This document shows positions 1 to 6,266 of a stretch of DNA of 10,295 nt, piece after piece; positions within the stretch are counted from its first letter, which is position 1, and every line of letters starts with the position of its first letter. The translations under genes and the position numbers were made by a program. Under the pieces are notes generated by a model, which worked only from the letters and a program-made list of their open reading frames with translations, was not told where the DNA came from and did no database searches. This stretch comes from JALYNX01 sp035292605 (lineage in GTDB: Bacteria > Actinomycetota > Acidimicrobiia > Spongiisociales > ZC4RG35): assembly GCA_035292605.1 (NCBI GenBank), contig DATDPT010000198.1, positions 1-10,295 on the forward strand, read 5' to 3'.

Positions 1-872
1 AGCGGGAGTTTGACGTCGTAGCGGACGCCGAGCGCCGAGCGGATCTCGAAGAGGCGGGTGGCGTCGATGTCGTCGAATGTGGTGACGTGGGGGATCTCGG
101 CCCAACTCCGAGCCATGTTGGCGGCGATCGTCCTCCGGAGACGGCTCATCGGGCGGCGGGCGTCTTCTTGCGCGTGTGGCGTTGCCCCCCTCCCCCCTTC
201 GGGGGACTCCCCCCAACGCTCGCTTCGCTCACTGGGGGGAGAAACAGGTTCGGGTTCGGGCTCGGGCTCGGGCTCGGGCTCGGGTTCGGGTTCGGGCTGG
301 GGTTGCGTAGCCCCCTCCGTCGCCTTCGGCGCCACCTCCCCCAACGTCGCTTCGCTCCTGGGGGAGGAAACGGGTTCCGCGACCGCGAGGACGTCTTCCC
401 TCGTGATCCTTCCCCCCGGTCCCGAACCGACGATCTCTGCCAGATCCACCCCCATCTCCCGCGCCATCTTGCGCACGATCGGAAGCGCCTTGACCTGCTC
501 GGCCTCCTCGGCGTCCAACGGCGGCGCACTGAGATCCTCCGCCTCCTCACTGATAGTCCCCACGATCGGAGCGGCGGAAACGACTGGCGGTTGCTCAACC
601 GGGGCTAGCAGTTCCGCCGCCACCCCGCTCTCCCCGGGCTCACCGATCACGACCAACACCGAGCCCACGACGAGAGTCTCCCCTTCCGCACCGCCGTGAT
701 GGAGGACGGTCCCCGCATAAGGCGAAGGGATCTCCACCACCGCCTTGTCGGTCTCCACCTCGACGACCGGCTGGTCGGCTTCCACTCGCTCCCCTTCGGC
801 CACCAGCCAGCGGACGATCTCCGCCTCGGTTAGCCCTTCCCCGATATCGGGAAGCCTGAATTCCTTCGCCAC
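1..872 (-). CDS. pdhC: Dihydrolipoamide acyltransferase (E2) of a 2-oxoacid dehydrogenase complex, C-terminus cut by the window edge
   Basis: E2 carries the acyl group on a lipoyl arm and transfers it to CoA at the core of the pyruvate (or branched-chain) dehydrogenase complex. The frame gives 290 codons before the left edge. Residues 1-78 are a lipoyl domain with Lys43 in VETDKAVVEIPSP. Residues 128-163 are the peripheral subunit-binding domain (LPIVRKMAREMGVDL, then GSGPGGRITREDVLA). A low-complexity linker with (PE)8 at 193-208 follows. The catalytic domain begins near 241 (MSRLRRTIAANMARSW, PHVTTFDDIDAT); its His-containing active site lies beyond the window. The start is GTG at 872, overlapping the E1 beta stop (TAGTG), with GGAGG four bases upstream. 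Only one lipoyl domain is present. The linker is unusual because two hairpin-forming DNA repeats are translated in it. Substrate choice (pyruvate or branched-chain) cannot be settled from E2; the symbol follows E1 beta. Confidence 0.93.
   Translation of the reverse strand, partial: MAKEFRLPDIGEGLTEAEIVRWLVAEGERVEADQPVVEVETDKAVVEIPSPYAGTVLHHGGAEGETLVVGSVLVVIGEPGESGVAAELLAPVEQPPVVSAAPIVGTISEEAEDLSAPPLDAEEAEQVKALPIVRKMAREMGVDLAEIVGSGPGGRITREDVLAVAEPVSSPRSEATLGEVAPKATEGATQPQPEPEPEPEPEPEPEPEPVSPPSERSERWGESPEGGRGATPHAQEDARRPMSRLRRTIAANMARSWAEIPHVTTFDDIDATRLFEIRSALGVRYDVKLP
181..250 (-). repeat. REP-like double-hairpin unit, copy 2, inside the E2 linker
   Basis: Hairpin A has perfect 8-bp arms: ctcccccc at 207-214 and ggggggag at 234-241. 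Its loop holds gcttcgc, whose complement contains GCGAAGC, a known very stable DNA mini-hairpin. Hairpin B is ccccc-ttc-ggggg at 193-205. On the coding strand the unit runs from AACCTGTTTC to GCAAC, the same ends as copy 1. It is translated as EPVSPPSERSERWGESPEGG and following residues. REP-like identity is inferred from shape; no third copy is seen in the window. Confidence 0.7.
249..296 (-). repeat. Hexanucleotide tandem repeat encoding (Pro-Glu)8
   Basis: Eight copies of CCCGAR on the coding strand lie between the two REP-like units. The Glu codons run GAA GAA GAG GAG GAG GAG GAA GAA. The encoded charged, proline-rich tract is typical of the flexible linkers between E2 domains. Each six-base step adds or removes one Pro-Glu pair without shifting the frame, so copy number could vary between strains. 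Confidence 0.9.
302..376 (-). repeat. REP-like double-hairpin unit, copy 1, inside the E2 linker
   Basis: Hairpin A has perfect 8-bp arms: cctccccc at 335-342 and gggggagg at 360-367, with cgcttcg in the loop. Hairpin B is cgcc-ttc-ggcg at 321-331. The unit lines up with the copy at 181-250 from AACCCGTTTC to GCAACC on the coding strand and lies in the same reading frame. Its translation begins EPVSSPRSEATLGE. The loop of hairpin A and both unit ends are well conserved between copies. Hairpin B has changed sequence but kept its pairing and its ttc loop. Confidence 0.7.
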
Positions 873-1849
873 TAATCCTCCAAAGTCTGTTCAGCCGCCA
901 GCAATATCCGCTCCACGTTCGGAAGGTAGTGGCCCTCCGAGCGCTTCAAGGGAAAAACCGTGTCCCAACCGGTGACCCTGCGCACCGGGCCGAGCAGCGA
1001 ATAGAGCGCATGCTCTTGAATCACCGCGGCGATCTCTCCACCGAGCCCGCCCGTGCGCGGGGCCTCGTGGATCACCACCACCCGGCCGGTCTTCTCCGCG
1101 GATGAGACGATGCTGGTGGTGTCGAGCGGTGAGAGAGTGCGAAGGTCGAGCACCTCCACCGACACCCCCTGGTCTTCGAGCGCCGTAGCCGCCGCCCTCG
1201 TCTCCTTCATCATCGCTCCCCAGGAGATGAGCGAGATGTCCTTGCCTTTGCGCTCGACGCGGACCGGGCCGATCTCCTCGGTGTAATAGATGTCGGGGAT
1301 GTCCTCTTTCACCGCTCGATAGAGCCGAATCGGTTCCAGGAAGATCACCGGATCGGGGTCCTCGATGGCCGCCAAGAGCAGGCCCTTGGCGTCGTGAGGC
1401 GTCGACGGGACCACCACCTTGAGCCCGGGAATGTGGGTGTAGATCGCCTCGGTCGACTCCGAATGATGCTCGGCGGCCCCGATTCCCCCTCCATATGGAA
1501 TCCGGATCACCATCGGGGCGGTGAAGCGATGGGCCGAGCGGTTCCGGATCCGCGCCACGTGATTGATCACCTGGTCGTAAGCGGGATAGGAGAAGCCGAG
1601 GAACTGGATCTCGGCGACAGGGCGCAGGCCTGCGATCGCCATCCCGAATGCCGCCCCCACGATCCCTGACTCGGCCACCGGGGTGTCGAACACCCGATCG
1701 TCCCCGTACTTCGCCAACAGGCCATCGGTGATGCGAAACACCCCGCCGGTGCGCCCGATGTCCTCTCCGAGCAGGATCACCCGGTCGTCGGCATCGAGAG
1801 CGGTGTCGAGGGCACTATTCAGAGCCTGGGCGAGGGTCATCACAGTCAT
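872..1849 (-). CDS. pdhB: Pyruvate/2-oxoacid dehydrogenase E1 component, beta subunit
   Basis: This is the beta subunit of the heterotetrameric thiamine-diphosphate E1 enzyme, which with E1 alpha decarboxylates the 2-oxoacid and acylates the lipoyl group of E2. At 325 residues it has normal family length. Glu60 in DTPVAESGIVG is the expected cofactor-activating glutamate. The active-site histidine motif AEHHSES (His128, His129) is present, followed by PGLKVVVPSTPHDAKGLL. The stretch around DPDPVIFLEPIRLYRA and the later GKDISLISWGAM resemble Bacillus-type PdhB more than branched-chain E1 beta, so pyruvate is the favoured substrate. The ATG at 1849 overlaps the E1 alpha stop (ATGA), and its own stop overlaps the E2 GTG, which points to coupled translation and fixed stoichiometry. 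A second in-frame ATG lies three codons downstream. Closely related acetoin dehydrogenases cannot be fully excluded. Confidence 0.95.
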   Translation of the reverse strand: MTVMTLAQALNSALDTALDADDRVILLGEDIGRTGGVFRITDGLLAKYGDDRVFDTPVAESGIVGAAFGMAIAGLRPVAEIQFLGFSYPAYDQVINHVARIRNRSAHRFTAPMVIRIPYGGGIGAAEHHSESTEAIYTHIPGLKVVVPSTPHDAKGLLLAAIEDPDPVIFLEPIRLYRAVKEDIPDIYYTEEIGPVRVERKGKDISLISWGAMMKETRAAATALEDQGVSVEVLDLRTLSPLDTTSIVSSAEKTGRVVVIHEAPRTGGLGGEIAAVIQEHALYSLLGPVRRVTGWDTVFPLKRSEGHYLPNVERILLAAEQTLED

Positions 1850-2865
1850 GTGCCGGCCTCGCCGAGTTGCTGACGCAGGGAGGCAGTGGGCTCGGCGAAC
1901 ATGCGCTCGAACATCTCATCGACGGTGGGAAGGGGCAGGGCCTCCGCGGTGTCCACTGCCGCCTCGATGACTGCAGAGGCCCGGGTCTCCAGTTCCTCCT
2001 GCCACTCCGAAGTCCAACCACCGGCCTTCTCGAGAAGGATCCGGATCCTGATCAGCGGGTCCCTCTCTCGCCACTCCTCGGCCTCGGTCTCGTCCCGATA
2101 ACGACCGGGGTCGTCGGAGGTGGTGTGTGGCCCAAGGCGATAGGTCACCGCCTCGATCAGGGCCGGCCCATCGCCGTTGCGAGCGGACTCGGCCGCCTCA
2201 CGAACCGCAACCAGAACGGCCGCCACATCGTTGCCGTCGACCTCCACACCGGGCATGCCGTAGCCGTCGGCTTTCGCGGCGATCGAGGTGGCCAAGGTCT
2301 GCTCCGACCTCGGGTAGGAGATCGCAAACTGGTTGTTCTGGCAGAGGAAGACGGTCGGTGTCTTGAAAACCGCGGCAAAGTTCATCGCCTCGTGGAAGTC
2401 GCCTTCGGAGGTGGCGCCGTCACCGAAAGAGGTCAGAGCGACCCGACCGGACCCTTGGAGGCGCTCTCCCCAGGCCAGACCCACGGCGTGGATCATGTGA
2501 CCACCCACCGTGATCGAGGGTGGCAGGACGTTGACACCTTCCGGAGCCTTTCCCCCCCGTTCGTCACCGGTGCGGCCGGCGATGAGCAGGTCCCATGGAT
2601 ACCCGGCCCGCCACATGAGTGCGGCATCGCGATAGGTCCCGGCGACCCAATCGTCGGAGCGGAGGGCGGCGGCGGCACCGATTTGTGCCGCCTCCTGGCC
2701 CTCGAACGGCGCATACGTCGCCAACCGCCCTTGCCGCTGCATCGCCATGCACTTCTGGTCATAGGTGCGCGCCTCGACCATGTCGGAGTAAAGGGCGCGC
2801 ATCTCCTCCAGGGTCACCGGAAGCCGATCACGAACCGTCCCGTCCGGGTTGATGAGGCTGAACAT
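1846..2865 (-). CDS. pdhA: Pyruvate/2-oxoacid dehydrogenase E1 component, alpha subunit
   Basis: This is the cofactor-binding subunit of E1, at 339 residues normal for the family. The thiamine-diphosphate motif starts with GDGATSEGDFHEAMNFAA at residue 148 and closes with QNN at 176-178. The N-terminal FEGQEAAQIGAAAAL and GTYRDAALMWRAG segments are typical of E1 alpha. The loop GPHTTSDDPGRYR at 246-257 corresponds to the region that is phosphorylated in mitochondrial enzymes. The gene comes first in the E1 alpha, E1 beta, E2 cluster and lies 56 bp below the membrane-protein gene. No clear Shine-Dalgarno sequence precedes the ATG at 2865. A TAGGCT hexamer ends nine bases upstream and could be a promoter element for near-leaderless transcription, but this is weak. 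The HTTSDDP loop also resembles what I recall of mycobacterial BkdA, so a branched-chain role remains possible. Confidence 0.94.
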   Translation of the reverse strand: MFSLINPDGTVRDRLPVTLEEMRALYSDMVEARTYDQKCMAMQRQGRLATYAPFEGQEAAQIGAAAALRSDDWVAGTYRDAALMWRAGYPWDLLIAGRTGDERGGKAPEGVNVLPPSITVGGHMIHAVGLAWGERLQGSGRVALTSFGDGATSEGDFHEAMNFAAVFKTPTVFLCQNNQFAISYPRSEQTLATSIAAKADGYGMPGVEVDGNDVAAVLVAVREAAESARNGDGPALIEAVTYRLGPHTTSDDPGRYRDETEAEEWRERDPLIRIRILLEKAGGWTSEWQEELETRASAVIEAAVDTAEALPLPTVDEMFERMFAEPTASLRQQLGEAGT

Positions 2866-2921
2866 TCGGCGGCGAGCCTAGATGGGGATCAGGGAACCTG
2901 AAGAGGGGAGGGTCGCTTCGG

Positions 2922-3707
2922 TCAGACCGGGTTGGGGGTCTGCTCCGGCACCATGGGCCGGACCCTGCCACGCCGAAGCATGAAGACGCCCACGGTCATC
3001 ATCAGGGCGAGAGCCACATTGCCGGCTGCGGTTCCCCATGCTTCGCCTATGGCCAGCGTGGCCACCACCGCCTGAATCGCGAACATGACGACCCGAGAGG
3101 CCGGTTCGAACCTGGTGAGACTTCGGTGCAGCTCATGCAGCTTGTCGAGGCTGGTGGCGCCGGCGCCGAGAAAGATAGCCAATCCGCGCACCCCACCGAA
3201 CACGAGGCCGATCGTGAGCGCCTGGATGGGAGAACCGGTGAGAATCGCTATCAGCACTGTCACATAGACCGCAGTGGTCACGATGTAGGTGGCCAGCCCG
3301 ACTCCGATTTGCCATCCGAACCCGGTGCCGTAGACCCAGGATCGGTAATGGTCGAGCCAGAGACGATCAACCTGGCGACCGTGGCGAGGAAGCCGGAATC
3401 CCTTCACCCCGAGGTCGGAGAAGATGCTCACCACCCCAAACAAGCCGATGATCGCAAACACTGTCATCTCGGGAATGTCGACGGCCCCCACCGGGATCGC
3501 GGCCAGGGCGGCGATACCGCCGAGAGTGGCGCCGCCGGCGATGGCACCGAGGAGATACCAGGGAACGGTGGCGGCATAACGACGGCCCCGTCCCTGCTCG
3601 GTGATCGGAGTGATGGTGGAGAGCATCGAGAGGCCGCATGGGGACCAGGTGGATCGGGCGGCCGCGGCCAGGGCGACAGCCACGCCGAGTGTGAAAACCA
3701 GGTTCAT
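2922..3707 (-). CDS. Polytopic membrane protein of unknown function, CcdA/LysE-like N-terminal motif
   Basis: I do not recognise this protein with confidence. The 261 residues hold about six or seven hydrophobic segments: the N-terminus, then around VPWYLLGAIAGGATLGGIAAL, VFAIIGLFGVVSIF, WQIGVGLATYIVTTAVYVTVL, IQALTIGLVFGGVRGLAIFL, VVMFAIQAVVATLAI and VALALMMTVGVFML. A basic loop (GFRLPRHGRQVDRLWLDHYR) separates the halves. The start motif TWSPCGLSMLSTITP recalls the SPC segment of CcdA/DsbD-type electron carriers. However, Cys24 is the only cysteine, so a thiol pair within one chain is impossible. The ATG at 3707 is preferred because GGAAGG lies four bases before it; a TTG at 3719 would add four residues. 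It sits between ftsK and the dehydrogenase genes on the same strand, about 87 bp below ftsK. Neither neighbour reveals its job. Confidence 0.8.
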   Translation of the reverse strand: MNLVFTLGVAVALAAAARSTWSPCGLSMLSTITPITEQGRGRRYAATVPWYLLGAIAGGATLGGIAALAAIPVGAVDIPEMTVFAIIGLFGVVSIFSDLGVKGFRLPRHGRQVDRLWLDHYRSWVYGTGFGWQIGVGLATYIVTTAVYVTVLIAILTGSPIQALTIGLVFGGVRGLAIFLGAGATSLDKLHELHRSLTRFEPASRVVMFAIQAVVATLAIGEAWGTAAGNVALALMMTVGVFMLRRGRVRPMVPEQTPNPV

Positions 3708-3794
3708 GGGGCCTTCCAACTGTCGCTCGTCATCGAACCGGGGAGAAACCTACCACAGGAGGTTGGCTCTGCCCCTCAAGGAACGGCGGGGCGG

Positions 3795-6068
3795 TCAGAC
3801 CTCGACAGCCTGGCGGGCCAGGAGGTCTTCGAGCTCTTCGACGGTCATCAGGACTTCTCGCGCCTTGCTTCCGTGCGAAGGGCCGACGACGCCTCTTCGC
3901 TCGAGGATGTCCATCACCCGCCCCGCCCGGGCGAACCCGATTCGGAGCTTGCGCTGCAGCATGGACGTCGACCCCAGCTGGCTGCGGACCACCATCTCCA
4001 TTGCCTCCCGGGCCAGGACTGCGTCCTCGTCGTCGTACTCCTCGGCCTGGGCGGCTGCCGCCGCAGCCACCACTTCCAGGACCTCCTGATCCTGGTAAAC
4101 GGCCTCTTGCTGTTTCCTCACCCAGTCCACGACAGCCTGGATCTCGCTCTCTCGAACCCAGGCACCCTGGATCCTCTGGGCACGCGGCTCCTTGGCGGTG
4201 ACCACCAGCATGTCGCCCATCCCCACCAGCTTCTCCGCCCCTGAGCCGTCGAGGATCACCCGGCTGTCGGTCTGGGAGGCGACGCTGAAGGCGAGACGGC
4301 TCGGAATGTTGGCCTTGATCACGCCGGTGATCACGTCCACCGAAGGTCGCTGGGTGGCGATGACGAGATGGATCCCGACCGCGCGCGCCATCTGGGCGAT
4401 GCGCACGATCGATTCCTCGACCTCCCGGCCGGCGACGATCATCAGGTCGTTGAGCTCGTCGATCAGGATGACGATGTAGGGGAAACGGTCGAACCCTTCG
4501 CGGTCGAGACCACCCGCCTCCCATTTCTCACGGTATCCCTCGATATCGCGCACCTTGGCGTCGGCAAGCAGGTCGTAACGACGATCCATCTCCGCCACCG
4601 CCCATTTCAGGGCGTCATTGGCCTTCTTCGGGTTGGTGATGACCCTGGTCAGGAGGTGGGGCACCCCGTTGTATTGCCCGAGCTCGACCCGTTTCGGGTC
4701 GACCATGATCAAACGCACGTCGTCGGGGTGGGTTCGCATCAGCAACGAGGTGACGATCGAGTTGATACATGACGACTTTCCGGCTCCGGTGGCCCCGGCG
4801 ATCAGCACGTGGGGCAACTCTGAGAGATTGAGCATCTTGGCGTCACCGGAGATGTCCATCCCGAGACCGACGGTCAGCGGGTGGGCCGGGATGGCGGCCT
4901 CGGAGCTGGAGAGGATGTCACCCAGCGAAACGAGACGGCGCTTGTTGTTGGGGACCTCGACACCGATCGCCGATTTGCCGGGGATCGGCACCAGGATCCG
5001 CACGTCCGGTGTAGCCAGGGCGTAGGCGATGTCATGGGAGAGGCTGGAGACACGATTCACCTTGACCCCGGGAGCCAATTCGATCTCGAACCGGGTGACC
5101 GTCGGCCCGGGGACGATCTTGGTCAACGTGGCATCCACACCGTGCTGGGTGAGCGTTTCCTCCAGTTGGTGGGCGGTGTCCTCTAGAGAGCGCCGGTTCA
5201 CCTCGCCACCGGTGCCCTCGTCGAGGAGGCGCAACGGCGGCAGCTTGTACCCCGTGGAGGTCAGGTCGACCAATGCCGGGGTCGTCGTCTTGGCCGGCGT
5301 CGTGGGAGCCCTCTCGACGGGTTTCTCTTGTTTGGGGCGAGATCGCTTGGGTCGCTCGTGCTTGCCCCGGGAGGGAGTCGCCGCCACGACCGGAGCCGTG
5401 GAAACATGGGCCGGACCGGAGGCCACGGCGGTGGTGGCGGCCAGGCGGCGGGCGGACCTGATCGTCTCGGCGACGCCCAGGAAAAGCTCACGGACACTGG
5501 TGTGGGTGGCGACCAAGACCCCCACGGCGATCACCGCTGCCAACACTACGAAAGCGCCCCAGTGCCCGAGAACCCGACGCAGTGGGAACGCCAGCAAGGC
5601 GCCGACGGCGCCGCCACGCTGTTTCACCAACTCGATGTTGGGCATGAGGGCGATGGCGCCGGTCAATAGATGGAAGAGAGCAAGAGAGCCGGTGAAGGTG
5701 GCAATGCTCCCGGCGACGAGGCGACGGGCACCCTCACGCGGCTTCCCGATGATTAAGGCGACCCCCACCCCGACCAGGGCAAACGGCACCGCATAACGCC
5801 AGACCCCGAACAGGAAAAGGCTCCCCGACTCGATTCCCTCGCCAACCGGCCCGGCCTTGTCGAGGAAGGCGAGGACCACGAGGATGGCCAGGACGATGAG
5901 TGCCAGACCCCAGACGTCGTCGGCCTGACGACCCAGGGTGTTCCGCACGTAGTCACGTGACGTCGTCAGCTTCTGACGAAACGTGCCCTTCTGCGGTTTT
6001 GTCCTCTTCGGCTGGGGCACCCGTCTCCGCCCGGTGGAGCCCTTTCGGGTGGGTGTCCTACCTGGCAT
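3795..6068 (-). CDS. ftsK: DNA translocase FtsK/SpoIIIE
   Basis: FtsK anchors at the division septum and pumps chromosomal DNA so that sister termini separate; it also activates dimer resolution by XerCD. From the ATG at 6068 the protein has 757 residues. A basic N-terminus is followed by four membrane segments (about 52-69, 92-108, 117-142, 170-187), then a Lys/Arg/Pro/Thr-rich linker to about 268. The RecA-like motor has Walker A GATGAGKS at 425-432, VDPKRVELGQYNG at 456 and Walker B ILIDELNDLM at about 534. The C-terminal gamma winged helix (about 680-741, STSMLQRKLRIGFARAGRVMD) reads oriented DNA signals. Walker B has DELNDLM where DELADLM is usual. The frame stays open upstream to 6164, but that extension enters the 23-bp inverted repeat and looks non-coding. 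No Shine-Dalgarno sequence precedes 6068, so a leaderless start is likely. Confidence 0.96.
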   Translation of the reverse strand: MPGRTPTRKGSTGRRRVPQPKRTKPQKGTFRQKLTTSRDYVRNTLGRQADDVWGLALIVLAILVVLAFLDKAGPVGEGIESGSLFLFGVWRYAVPFALVGVGVALIIGKPREGARRLVAGSIATFTGSLALFHLLTGAIALMPNIELVKQRGGAVGALLAFPLRRVLGHWGAFVVLAAVIAVGVLVATHTSVRELFLGVAETIRSARRLAATTAVASGPAHVSTAPVVAATPSRGKHERPKRSRPKQEKPVERAPTTPAKTTTPALVDLTSTGYKLPPLRLLDEGTGGEVNRRSLEDTAHQLEETLTQHGVDATLTKIVPGPTVTRFEIELAPGVKVNRVSSLSHDIAYALATPDVRILVPIPGKSAIGVEVPNNKRRLVSLGDILSSSEAAIPAHPLTVGLGMDISGDAKMLNLSELPHVLIAGATGAGKSSCINSIVTSLLMRTHPDDVRLIMVDPKRVELGQYNGVPHLLTRVITNPKKANDALKWAVAEMDRRYDLLADAKVRDIEGYREKWEAGGLDREGFDRFPYIVILIDELNDLMIVAGREVEESIVRIAQMARAVGIHLVIATQRPSVDVITGVIKANIPSRLAFSVASQTDSRVILDGSGAEKLVGMGDMLVVTAKEPRAQRIQGAWVRESEIQAVVDWVRKQQEAVYQDQEVLEVVAAAAAAQAEEYDDEDAVLAREAMEMVVRSQLGSTSMLQRKLRIGFARAGRVMDILERRGVVGPSHGSKAREVLMTVEELEDLLARQAVEV

Positions 6069-6088
6069 GTGTATCGAAACACTACATG
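6066..6088 (-). promoter_or_regulatory. Possible ftsK promoter -10 with an imperfect palindrome over the start codon
   Basis: Read on the minus strand, a TAGTGT hexamer (6084-6079) fits the TAnnnT -10 pattern and ends ten bases before the ftsK ATG, giving a leader of only a few bases. Arms CATGT and ACATG frame the segment, and GTGT/ACAC pair inside it in a different register, so the ATG sits in a partly palindromic site. No good -35 is visible. This is pattern matching only. Confidence 0.25.
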
Positions 6089-6128
6089 CCGATTGGATTT
6101 GTTCGTGGATTGCGGCGGGCCCGCTTCC

Positions 6129-6178
6129 GTTCTGGCGCGGAGATGTGGGCCTATGGGCCCACATCTCCGCGCCAGAAC
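6129..6178. repeat. Perfect 23-bp inverted repeat with a 4-base loop, rnj-ftsK intergenic
   Basis: Arms at 6129-6151 and 6156-6178 are exact reverse complements, separated by tatg at 6152-6155. The arms start GTTCTGGCGCGGAG and close on GTGGGCC. Neither side is followed by a T-run, so this is not a textbook intrinsic terminator. A very stable hairpin here could still stop transcription or protect RNA 3' ends downstream of the dapA-rnj transcript, because high-GC actinobacteria often use hairpins without U-tracts. A perfect 10-bp palindrome, gcgggcccgc, lies at 6115-6124 on the ftsK side. Confidence 0.9.
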
Positions 6179-6188
6179 AAGAGGCGAG

Positions 6189-6266
6189 TCAGAGATTCAA
6201 GATCATGGTGTCCGCGTCGATGCCATGGTCGACAATCTCGAAGCCTGTCCGCCGGAAGTATTGGCC
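6189..6266 (-). pseudogene. Probable C-terminal remnant of an acetyltransferase-like gene
   Basis: Directly after the rnj stop, in the same frame, 25 codons read protein-like to a TGA at 6191-6189. The peptide holds YFRRTGFEIVDHG and ends DADTMILNL. A Tyr-x-Arg-x-x-Gly-Phe-Glu pattern followed by a short strand is typical of the last segment of GNAT N-acetyltransferases (compare FYxRLGFE). There is no suitable start codon or upstream part; rnj occupies that space. The 23-bp inverted repeat begins ten bases after the stop, where a terminator of the lost gene would be. The assignment rests on motif resemblance over a very short span, and chance remains possible. Confidence 0.4.

Noticed and set aside
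181..376. CRISPR array
   Set aside because: There are only two diverged units, internally palindromic, inside a coding frame, with a simple hexanucleotide tract between them instead of unique spacers.
146..598. Minus-strand 150-residue frame, or a possible E2 frameshift ending at 146
   Set aside because: Careful base counting through the G-run near 185-190 keeps the E2 frame open through this segment into the catalytic domain, so no frameshift is needed. The 150-residue frame is an Arg-rich shadow.
58..699. Plus-strand open frame of 213 residues with a Gly-Ser repeat
   Set aside because: It is the antisense reading of the E2 linker and its hexanucleotide repeat. The minus-strand frame has clear lipoyl, subunit-binding and catalytic motifs over the same bases.
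1867..2901. Plus-strand open frame of 344 residues
   Set aside because: It is fully antisense to E1 alpha, which has unmistakable thiamine-diphosphate motifs.
2918..2930. Short palindrome CGGTC-T-GACCG over the membrane-protein stop codon
   Set aside because: Five-bp arms with a single central base cannot form a normal RNA hairpin, and such short palindromes are expected by chance in GC-rich DNA.
3720..3794. Weak stem AACCT/AGGTT between ftsK and the membrane-protein gene
   Set aside because: The stem is only five clean pairs with a mismatch and no T-tract, so it is not enough for a terminator call.
3126..4244. Long plus-strand open frame of 372 residues
   Set aside because: It lies antisense to ftsK and the membrane-protein gene, crosses their boundary, and has a low-complexity His/Gly/Asp composition typical of shadow frames in GC-rich DNA.
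6069..6164. N-terminal extension of FtsK by 32 residues
   Set aside because: The extension would be encoded partly by the 23-bp inverted repeat and does not resemble FtsK N-termini. The ATG at 6068 begins a typical basic N-terminus.
6129..6178. Classical Rho-independent terminator
   Set aside because: There is a strong stem but no T-run on either side, so it is listed as an inverted repeat with termination only as one possibility.
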